Source: Atopobium sp. | GTDB lineage: Bacteria; Actinomycetota; Coriobacteriia; Coriobacteriales; Atopobiaceae | Length of the DNA: 12,226 nucleotides | Assembly: GCA_015259105.1 (NCBI GenBank) | Contig: JABZGZ010000032.1 | Location: 1-12,226 of the forward strand | Direction of reading: 5' to 3' | Part shown: positions 6,983-12,226 of the stretch, one piece after another | Numbering within the stretch: the stretch's first letter is position 1 | Layout: every line of letters begins with the position of its first letter | Program-made: the position numbers and the translations under genes | The notes under the pieces: model-generated | The model's database searches: none | Seen by the model: only the letters and a program-made list of their open reading frames with translations | Told to the model about the DNA's origin: nothing

Positions 6983-7014
6983 ATGGCGAGAAGACAAACG
7001 AATCTTCTCGCCAT
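6983..7014. terminator. Bidirectional terminator between converging lacI-family and ABC genes
   Basis: ATGGCGAGAAGA (6983-6994) and TCTTCTCGCCAT (7003-7014) form a perfect 12-bp stem with an 8-base loop. It starts six bases after the regulator stop and lies 24 bases past the ABC ATPase stop. The minus-strand side is followed by TTTTTGTTAG, a good T-tract, so it is a strong terminator for the ABC operon. The + side is less T-rich. The arms repeat the word found in the typA terminator. Confidence 0.85.
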
Positions 7015-7038
7015 ACGTTACTGCTTTAACTCAAACAC

Positions 7039-8118
7039 TTACAGAACGTGGACCTCGTCCTTGGTAAAGTCAACAAAGGCGTGGTCGCCAACGTTGTAAA
7101 TCTTGTGTGTACGAGGGTTGAAGTCCGTAATCTTAATGAGGGTGTCTCCAACCATAACGTGGTAGTTCTGGTAGTGGCCCATGAATCGAGAAAGAACTAC
7201 CTCACAGGCAAGTGTTCCCTCGTCAGCAAGGCGTGCAGACTCTGGACGAAGAACAATGCAGCATTCCTTGCCCTTGTCCAGGTGAGAACATCCGCTAGCC
7301 TCAAACTCATGGCCCTCAAAGCGGCAAAGTGCAGTCTCAGAATCAAGCTTGTCTGTAATGGTTGCATGCAGGAAGTTTGACTCACCAATAAAGTCTGCAA
7401 CAAACTCGTCTGCAGGGTGATAGTAAACCGTCTGAGGATCGCCAACCTGATCAACAACACCCTTTTTCATAATGATGATGTTGTCTGAAAGTGCCATTGC
7501 CTCTGACTGGTCATGTGTGACGTAGATGGCGGTAATGCCAGCCTCCTGCTGAATACGACGGATCTCGTTACGCATATCAACGCGCAGCTTCGCATCAAGG
7601 TTTGAGAGAGGCTCGTCGAAGAGGAGCACGCTTGGCTCAATAACCAGGGCACGCGCCAAAGCAACACGTTGCTGCTGACCGCCAGAAAGCTGATTGGTCA
7701 TGCGCTCTTCCATGCCCTCAAGTCCAACAAGACCAAGGATGTGAAGGACCTTCTCGCGAATTACGTTCTTGTCCATCTTGCGAAGCTTGAGGCCATAGGC
7801 AACATTGTCAAAGATGTTGTAGTGAGGAAGTAGCGCATAGCTCTGGAACACCATAGCAGTATCGCGCTTGTTTGGAGTAAGCTCATCAATCTGCTCATCG
7901 CCAAGGAAAATCTTTCCCTCATCAGGACTCTCAAAACCAGCAATCATTCGCAGAATAGTGGTCTTTCCGCAGCCAGAAGGGCCAAGCAGCGTTACAAACT
8001 CGCCAGGAGCAATAGTGATGTTAGCGTCTTGAACTGCGTAGAAGTCTTTTCCAGTCTTCTGATCCTGATAAATCTTGGAAATGTGCTCAAGGCGAACGCC
8101 TTTTTTCTCTGTAGCCAT
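7039..8118 (-). CDS. ABC importer ATP-binding protein (FbpC/AfuC/PotA-like)
   Basis: This 359-residue ATPase powers import through the adjacent permease. Walker A GPSGCGKTT (46-54), Q-loop Gln92 in FQSYALLPHYNIFDN, signature LSGGQ (144-148), Walker B VLLFDE (164-169), D-loop SNLD (172-175) and the switch His202 are all intact. The last ~120 residues form a TOBE-type regulatory domain (VLRPESARLADEG within it), as in the Fe3+, phosphonate and polyamine subfamilies. The TOBE part has a notable cysteine cluster (GCSHLDKGKECC). The ATG at 8116-8118 follows AAGGAGG at ideal spacing; this ribosome binding site lies inside the last codons of the permease gene, with only three bases between the genes, so the two are probably translationally coupled. 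It is last in its operon. Confidence 0.93.
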   Translation of the reverse strand: MATEKKGVRLEHISKIYQDQKTGKDFYAVQDANITIAPGEFVTLLGPSGCGKTTILRMIAGFESPDEGKIFLGDEQIDELTPNKRDTAMVFQSYALLPHYNIFDNVAYGLKLRKMDKNVIREKVLHILGLVGLEGMEERMTNQLSGGQQQRVALARALVIEPSVLLFDEPLSNLDAKLRVDMRNEIRRIQQEAGITAIYVTHDQSEAMALSDNIIIMKKGVVDQVGDPQTVYYHPADEFVADFIGESNFLHATITDKLDSETALCRFEGHEFEASGCSHLDKGKECCIVLRPESARLADEGTLACEVVLSRFMGHYQNYHVMVGDTLIKITDFNPRTHKIYNVGDHAFVDFTKDEVHVL

Positions 8119-8121
8119 GTG

Positions 8122-9831
8122 TTACTCCTCCTTGAGTGCTCGGCTGGTGCCAAAGTGTTTGATGGCCCAATTCATAAGCAATACCGAGCCATAGGTAATA
8201 ACAATCAGAATTGTTGCAAAGGCGCAGGCCATACCATATGAACCCTTGCCTGCAAACTCATTGATCTGAACGGTGATGAGCAGGAACTCTGGTGTGACCA
8301 AGAGAATAACTGCAGAAATTGCGGTGATGGAACGGACAAACGCCGTTACCAAGCCTGACAAGAACGAGTCTTTAATCAGCGGTAGCGTAACGGTCATAAA
8401 CACCGTAAAGCTGTCGGCGCCCATATCATATGCGGACTCCTCGATTGATTTGTCAATCTGTCGAAGCGCCGAGATTCCGGAGCGCGTTCCTGTAGGAAGC
8501 GAACGTACGACAAAGACAATAATCAAGATAAGTCCCGTGCCATACAGGCCTTGCAAAAATCCTGTGTGCATAACACCACTTGAGAAACCGCGAATGTAAC
8601 CAACGCCCAAAACCGTACCAGGAACTGCCATGGCCAGCATGGATACAGCTTCGATAAAGCCGCGACCACGGAAGCGACGTTTTACTACCAGATAGGAAAT
8701 AATCATCGAAAGCAGAGCGGTAATTGGTGCTGCAATAAGCGAGAGCATGAACGAATCGCTAAAGGCTTGCAAGCCGTGATACTTGGTAAATACCTGCTCA
8801 AACCACTTTGTTGTTAGCTCGTAATTAGATCCCCAGGAACGGACAAACGAGCCATAAGGAACGCAGAGGTACATACCAATAACAAAGAGTGCTACCAGCG
8901 CGCAAAGGATAGTAAGTGGAATGCGAACAGAGTTGTCTGTAATAAGCATCCTGGCACGCGTTGCTTTACCCGAAAGTGTGGACGTGCTCTTTGCTTCCAG
9001 TACAAACTTCTGAACAACAAACATAAGCAGCGTAATGGAAAGAAGAACAACAGCCATAGCAGCCGCACCCTGCTTGTCGTACGCACCTGTAATCTGCAGG
9101 TAGATGGTTGTTGCCAGGGTATCGTAGGAGCCACCAATAATCATTGGATTAGCAAAGTCTGCAATTGACTCAATAAATGAGACAAGAAAAGCATTGCCTA
9201 AGCCAGGCAAAATAAGAGGAAGTGTAACGCTGGTAAATACTTTCCAGCGGCTTGCGCCCATGTCACGGGCTGCTTCTTCAAGGGACGGGTCAATGTTTTT
9301 AAGCAGGCCCTTAAGCATCATGTAGCACACAGGGAAGAACGACATGGTCTGAACAATAAAAATGCCCCAGAAACCATAGATGTTGTTGTCAAAAATTCCC
9401 AAAAGACCTCGAGTAATCAGGCCTTTCTTGCCAAACATCATAATCATAGAAAGCGAGAGAACAAATGGCGGAGAAACAACAGGAAGCATGGAAACCACGC
9501 GGAAAAGTCCTGTCATAAATTTTGTGCGAAGCTTTACGTACACTTCAACATAGGCAAAAAGAAGGCCAATAAGCGCTGATAAAATGCCTACCGCAAAACC
9601 AACTCTGAGGGTATTGGTAATTGCACGATCAAACGAAGGCATAGCTAAGATGCGCGTAAATACATCAAACGAAATCCCATTATCGGAGACTACAGAGTCA
9701 ACCATAAGAATGGCAAGTGGATACAAAATAAAAAGGGTTAAGAAGGCGATAAGAACGACAATGGTCGTTATCAAAATTGGATCGCCAAGGAGCTTTTTTC
9801 GCTCAAGTCGAGCGCTCTGGGATTTTGCCAT
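8122..9831 (-). CDS. ABC importer permease with two fused transmembrane domains (FbpB/AfuB-like)
   Basis: At 569 residues this is a double-length permease: two BPD-type domains in one chain, together about twelve membrane segments, so one copy can form the full channel. The two EAA loops that dock on the ATPase are EEAARDMGASRWKVF (185-199) with TLPLILPG following, and EESAYDMGADSFTVF (464-478) with TLPLIKDS following. This fused form is typical of the ferric-iron, hexose-phosphate (AfuB) and thiamine (ThiP) groups. The ATG at 9829-9831 has AGGA five bases upstream. It is separated from the binding-protein gene by 139 bases with a strong hairpin, but directly joined to the ATPase gene. Confidence 0.93.
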   Translation of the reverse strand: MAKSQSARLERKKLLGDPILITTIVVLIAFLTLFILYPLAILMVDSVVSDNGISFDVFTRILAMPSFDRAITNTLRVGFAVGILSALIGLLFAYVEVYVKLRTKFMTGLFRVVSMLPVVSPPFVLSLSMIMMFGKKGLITRGLLGIFDNNIYGFWGIFIVQTMSFFPVCYMMLKGLLKNIDPSLEEAARDMGASRWKVFTSVTLPLILPGLGNAFLVSFIESIADFANPMIIGGSYDTLATTIYLQITGAYDKQGAAAMAVVLLSITLLMFVVQKFVLEAKSTSTLSGKATRARMLITDNSVRIPLTILCALVALFVIGMYLCVPYGSFVRSWGSNYELTTKWFEQVFTKYHGLQAFSDSFMLSLIAAPITALLSMIISYLVVKRRFRGRGFIEAVSMLAMAVPGTVLGVGYIRGFSSGVMHTGFLQGLYGTGLILIIVFVVRSLPTGTRSGISALRQIDKSIEESAYDMGADSFTVFMTVTLPLIKDSFLSGLVTAFVRSITAISAVILLVTPEFLLITVQINEFAGKGSYGMACAFATILIVITYGSVLLMNWAIKHFGTSRALKEE

Positions 9832-9881
9832 ACTGGTCCTAACTCTGAAACACTAAACCTATACGCAAAGCTCTATGTGAA

Positions 9882-9911
9882 ACTGGGTAGGCAGATCTCT
9901 GCCTACCCAGT
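9882..9911. promoter_or_regulatory. Near-perfect intercistronic hairpin between binding protein and permease genes
   Basis: ACTGGGTAGGCAG (9882-9894) pairs with CTGCCTACCCAGT (9899-9911) without mismatch, with an ATCT loop whose ends could also pair. No T-tract follows on the minus strand (TTCACATAG), so it is unlikely to be an efficient intrinsic terminator. In binding-protein operons such stems often protect the upstream message from 3' exonucleases and keep binding protein in excess over permease. Nearby, CTCAA/TTGAG (9923-9927/9931-9935) and GAGCAA/TTGCTC (9933-9938/9952-9957) share bases and could form alternative smaller stems. Confidence 0.7.
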
Positions 9912-9970
9912 ATAATCTGCCACTCAAAGCTTGAGCAACAACATTGTTTGTTTGCTCGACGGCGCTGGTT

Positions 9971-11110
9971 TTACTCTGTCTTGAAGCGGCTGTCTCCGCC
10001 ACCAAGAGCTTCCATAACGTCCTTGACATACTGCTCGGTGTGCTTCTTGGCATCCTCGAAGTTGTAGTCCATAACGTTGTTTGGATCAAGGCCGTACTCA
10101 GTAGCAATCTCAGGCTGCTTTGCGTTGTCAATTACCAGGAACTGGTAAGAACCATTCTTCTGTGCAAGGTCAACGCATGCTGGTGAAAGTGCATACTCAA
10201 TCCAGAGCTTAGCTGCGTTTGGATGTGCAGCACCCTTGAAGATTGCGGTTGCGCCAACCTCGTATGATGCGCCAGAGCTTGGAATCTGAAGACCAACATT
10301 CTCATGCTCTTGATCAACAATCTGATAAATGCCGTCGTGGAGCATACCAATTCCGATGGTGCACTCGCCTGTTCCGATAGCCTTGGAAGGACCAGAACCG
10401 CTCTTGGTGTACTGAGCAATGTTCTTATCAAGATCAACAAGATACTGAATACCCTGGTCATGACCGTACTTCTGAATAACGGTGTTGATGATCAGCTTTG
10501 CAGTACCGGCGGTGTTGTAGTTAGAAGACCAAATAAGACCCTTGTATTTAGGATCGATAAGATCTTTGTAATCCTGAGGAACATCAAGCTTAAGGCGCTG
10601 AAGCTCATCCTTATCGTACAGAATGCCCAGAATGCCCTTATAAATTCCGTACCAGTCTTTGTTGGTACTCTTGAACTTATCGGAAATAAGATGTGATGCA
10701 TTCTTTGGCTCATACTGCTCAAGAAGACCCTTTGAGGAGCTGACATTGTAAGGATCGGTTGTTCCGCCAAACCAAACATCTGCTGAAGGATGACCGTTCT
10801 CTTCCTCAATCTTTGCAGCAACTTCTCCAGTTGAGAGACGCTGTGCCTGAACATCAATGCCGTACAGGCTCTTGAAGTTTGCACAAACTGCGTTTAGGTA
10901 CTCTTCCTCACAAGAGCCATAAACAATCAGTTTACCCTCTTCTTTTGCTGCCTTTACCAGCTCTTCTGGTGCACCAACAGCATCGGTAGAGTTGGTGTCA
11001 GATTCTTTTTTCTCGCCAGCATCAGAATCAGACTTTTTGCAGGCTGTGATACCCAAACCTGCTACAACTGCGCTGACACCAAAAAAGTTTCGACGAGTAA
11101 GGTTTGACAT
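9971..11110 (-). CDS. ABC importer substrate-binding lipoprotein (FbpA/AfuA-like, substrate uncertain)
   Basis: This 379-residue extracytoplasmic binding protein captures the substrate for the downstream permease and ATPase. The N-terminus combines a twin-arginine motif (TRRNFFG, 5-11), a hydrophobic stretch and a lipobox ITAC with Cys24, so it is probably exported folded by Tat and lipid-anchored. A charged linker (about 25-45) precedes the type 2 binding-protein fold starting KLIVYGSCEEEYL. SADVWFGGTTDPY (109-121) is typical of the FbpA/AfuA/phosphonate group. The GExxxGIGMLHDGIYQIV region replaces the place where ferric FbpA proteins carry adjacent tyrosines; no Tyr-Tyr pair occurs anywhere, so hexose phosphate, aminoethylphosphonate or another anion fits as well as iron. 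The only AAGGAG lies 14 bases before the ATG; a weaker AAGAG lies five bases before it. It is first in the operon. Confidence 0.9.
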   Translation of the reverse strand: MSNLTRRNFFGVSAVVAGLGITACKKSDSDAGEKKESDTNSTDAVGAPEELVKAAKEEGKLIVYGSCEEEYLNAVCANFKSLYGIDVQAQRLSTGEVAAKIEEENGHPSADVWFGGTTDPYNVSSSKGLLEQYEPKNASHLISDKFKSTNKDWYGIYKGILGILYDKDELQRLKLDVPQDYKDLIDPKYKGLIWSSNYNTAGTAKLIINTVIQKYGHDQGIQYLVDLDKNIAQYTKSGSGPSKAIGTGECTIGIGMLHDGIYQIVDQEHENVGLQIPSSGASYEVGATAIFKGAAHPNAAKLWIEYALSPACVDLAQKNGSYQFLVIDNAKQPEIATEYGLDPNNVMDYNFEDAKKHTEQYVKDVMEALGGGDSRFKTE

Positions 11111-11129
11111 AAGAACTCTTTTCTCTCCT

Positions 11130-11143
11130 TGTGGTTATCCACA
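11130..11143. promoter_or_regulatory. Leader hairpin containing a perfect DnaA-box 9-mer
   Basis: TGTGG (11130-11134) and CCACA (11139-11143) pair around TTAT. Bases 11135-11143 read TTATCCACA, the strong DnaA box. On the minus strand the stem ends directly beside AAGGAG in the leader of the binding-protein gene. Either the hairpin or the DnaA site, or neither, may matter; no cluster of further boxes is visible, so it is not an origin. Confidence 0.35.
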
Positions 11144-11157
11144 GCTCCAATGAAAAG

Positions 11158-11185
11158 AACATACTCCTGTGTAAATCGTACTCAA
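11158..11185 (-). promoter_or_regulatory. Candidate promoter of the ABC operon
   Basis: On the minus strand TTGAGT (11180-11185) is followed after 16 bases by TATGTT (11158-11163), four of six matches in each box. The start site would be near 11150 with a ~40-base leader that includes the hairpin at 11130-11143. Confidence 0.4.
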
Positions 11186-11264
11186 ACTTTTTCGAAAATA
11201 TTTCAACTATTCGATAAGTGGCTGATATTGGCGGCTATCGGTATGTTTTTGGCGTCTAAGCAAA

Positions 11265-11291
11265 AAGGCCAGGGAGAAAATCCCTGGCCTT
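11265..11291 (-). terminator. Rho-independent terminator of the tRNA operon
   Basis: AAGGCCAGGGA (11265-11275) and TCCCTGGCCTT (11281-11291) form a perfect 11-bp stem with a GAAAA loop. On the minus strand TTTGC extends the T-run of the stem end. It lies seven bases past the 3' CCA of tRNA-Ala. Confidence 0.85.
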
Positions 11292-11298
11292 GAACATT

Positions 11299-11374
11299 TG
11301 GTGGAGAATAGGGGGATCGAACCCCTGACCTCAGGCTTGCAAAGCCCGCGCTCTCCCAGCTGAGCTAATTCCCC
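11299..11374 (-). tRNA. tRNA-Ala (anticodon TGC)
   Basis: A full 76-base cloverleaf reads on the minus strand. Acceptor arms are GGGGAAT and ATTCTCC with one G-T pair, the D-stem is GCTC/GAGC, the anticodon stem CGGGC/GCCTG holds the loop TTTGCAA, and the T-arm is AGGGG-TTCGATC-CCCCT. The 3' CCA is encoded. It is the second gene of a two-tRNA operon, 88 bases after tRNA-Ile. Confidence 0.97.
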
Positions 11375-11381
11375 GTACTGA

Positions 11382-11451
11382 CTTCTGGTTGGGCCCAGAA
11401 GGTTTTAATAATCACCCCAACGGCGACTCGGCTAACGTTGGGGTGACTATT
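11382..11451 (-). promoter_or_regulatory. Two hairpins in the spacer between tRNA-Ile and tRNA-Ala
   Basis: TCACCCCAACG (11412-11422) pairs with CGTTGGGGTGA (11436-11446) over 11 bp, extended after one mismatch by AATA/TATT (11407-11410/11448-11451). CTTCTGG/CCAGAAG (11382-11388/11395-11401) forms a second, 7-bp stem. On the minus strand neither is followed by a clear T-tract, so processing or folding roles for the precursor fit better than termination. Confidence 0.55.
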
Positions 11452-11462
11452 GTCACATAAAG

Positions 11463-11539
11463 TGGTGGGCCTGACAAGGTTTGAACTTGTGACCTCCCGG
11501 TTATCAGCCGGACGCTCTGACCAACTGAGCTACAGGCCC
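11463..11539 (-). tRNA. tRNA-Ile (anticodon GAT)
   Basis: A full 77-base cloverleaf reads on the minus strand. Acceptor arms GGGCCTG/CAGGCCC are perfect, the D-stem is GCTC/GAGC, the anticodon stem TCCGG/CCGGG holds the loop CTGATAA, and the T-arm is ACAAG-TTCAAAC-CTTGT. The 3' CCA is encoded. It is the first gene of the pair and follows a strong promoter. Confidence 0.97.
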
Positions 11540-11552
11540 AACGCAGGGAAAA

Positions 11553-11581
11553 ATAATACCTCCATAATTCTCATAGGTCAA
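11553..11581 (-). promoter_or_regulatory. Promoter of the tRNA-Ile/tRNA-Ala operon
   Basis: On the minus strand TTGACC (11576-11581) and TATTAT (11553-11558) are separated by exactly 17 bases. Upstream of the -35 lies an A-rich run (AAAACAAAACAAAAAAAG on the minus strand) that resembles an UP element. The start site would fall near 11546, a few bases before the mature tRNA-Ile 5' end at 11539, as usual for strong stable-RNA promoters. Confidence 0.8.
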
Positions 11582-11692
11582 CACTTTTTTTGTTTTGTTT
11601 TAAACTTTCTTGAAACTGGGTATGAAATGAGAACAGAGAGTCGTAGACTATCTGCCCAAAGATTGATAAAAGACGTGCTATTTGGAGTATTT

Positions 11693-12199
11693 GTGTCGCT
11701 GAAGCGTATGGACATACAGACAGTTGTTGTCGGAGGAGGACCTATCTCTTCCGTAATTGTTCTGCGTCTTCATGACCCACGCGGCGTCTCTTCTTTAAGT
11801 CTTCCTATCAAGATTGGCAACATTGAGGCATCTGCTATTAGTCTTGGCATTGATCAAGAATCTACCGAGAGACCTCTAACGCATGACCTTCTCCGCTCCG
11901 TTCTTGATTTTTTAGATGCGGATATTAAAAGCGTACGCATTGTTGGTGTTCGTGGCACCACGTTTTTCTCGCAAATTGAGCTTATCTCCAAAGAGGGAGA
12001 GCATATTTACGTGGACGCTCGCCCATCCGACGCAATTGCGCTGGCAGTCAGAACAAACGCTCCCATCTTTGCAGACGAGAGCGTTCTAGAAATTGCTGCT
12101 GCTCCAGACTTTACTGATGTCGAGAAGGACGTTCAGGCCCAAGAGCTTGAGGAATTCCGCCAGTTTATTGAGGACGTCTCCCCTGAGGATTTCTCATAA
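11693..12199 (+). CDS. Bifunctional nuclease family protein (BFN/DUF151)
   Basis: The core matches the bifunctional-nuclease domain: LPIKIGNIEASAI, then RPLTHDLL, then a strand region and the hallmark VDARPSDAIALAVRTNAPIF. Family members are small single-domain proteins; plant members have RNase and DNase activity, whereas bacterial members are little characterised. The acidic C-terminus (AQELEEFRQFIEDVSPEDFS) is typical of actinobacterial and cyanobacterial homologues. The frame stays open back into tRNA-Ile, so the start must be chosen. GTG at 11693 has TTTGGAG five bases upstream (168 aa); ATG at 11708 (163 aa) starts nearer the domain but has poor spacing; ATG at 11627 has no good ribosome binding site. 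The gene diverges from the tRNA operon and lies at the window's right edge with 27 bases after its stop. Confidence 0.88.
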   Translation: MSLKRMDIQTVVVGGGPISSVIVLRLHDPRGVSSLSLPIKIGNIEASAISLGIDQESTERPLTHDLLRSVLDFLDADIKSVRIVGVRGTTFFSQIELISKEGEHIYVDARPSDAIALAVRTNAPIFADESVLEIAAAPDFTDVEKDVQAQELEEFRQFIEDVSPEDFS

Positions 12200-12226
12200 A
12201 TCCTGCTCTATGGCTTACTTTTAAAC

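Noticed and set aside
238..7013. The repeated word as CRISPR repeats or a transposon end
   Set aside because: Copies are only nine bases long, irregularly spaced, partly inside genes and in both orientations, without spacers, transposase or target duplications.
11130..11143. DnaA box as part of a replication origin
   Set aside because: Only one box is visible, with no dnaA, dnaN or AT-rich unwinding region nearby.
11450..11692. N-terminal extension of the bifunctional-nuclease frame back to 11450
   Set aside because: The extension reads through tRNA-Ile and its promoter on the other strand and is not part of the known domain; a start near 11693 or 11708 is far more likely.

Overview
The window reads as chromosomal DNA of a low-to-moderate GC Gram-positive bacterium. 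Protein style, the mix of PTS and ABC genes and the encoded CCA ends of the tRNAs remind me most of Coriobacteriia (Atopobium/Lancefieldella/Olsenella-like). That placement is an impression from the translated proteins, not a database result. I see no insertion sequence, phage gene, CRISPR array, origin or rRNA gene. No stretch longer than 300 bases lacks a gene.

Layout: (1) 2-127 is the tail of an unidentified + strand gene. (2) On the minus strand follow a terminator, typA/bipA (301-2139) and a small uncharacterised acidic protein (2267-2725). (3) 2881-5726 is a minus-strand sugar operon transcribed IIB -> IIC -> GatZ/KbaZ-family protein. It faces a divergent LacI-family regulator (5979-6977) across an intergenic region with one perfect 14-bp palindrome and a second imperfect copy. 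(4) 7039-11110 is a minus-strand ABC import operon of FbpABC/AfuABC architecture: Tat-type lipoprotein -> fused two-domain permease -> ATPase. A near-perfect intercistronic hairpin separates the lipoprotein gene from the permease gene. (5) A minus-strand tRNA-Ile(GAT)-tRNA-Ala(TGC) pair has a strong promoter and terminator but no adjacent rRNA. (6) A + strand bifunctional-nuclease (BFN/DUF151) gene lies at the right end.

How it works together: the LacI-type protein probably controls both itself and the PTS/GatZ operon from the shared palindromes. The PTS is incomplete here (no IIA), and the GatZ-like protein has no GatY/KbaY partner or sugar-phosphate kinase beside it. The ABC operon is built like ferric or hexose-phosphate importers, but its binding protein lacks the Tyr-Tyr pair of classical ferric-binding FbpA, so its substrate is open.

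The pattern I find most unexpected is a 9-mer, TTCTCGCCA (or its complement). It occurs seven times in 12.2 kb, four of them as the inverted arms of two separate terminators, an arrangement reminiscent of DNA-uptake-sequence terminators in Neisseria and Haemophilus.
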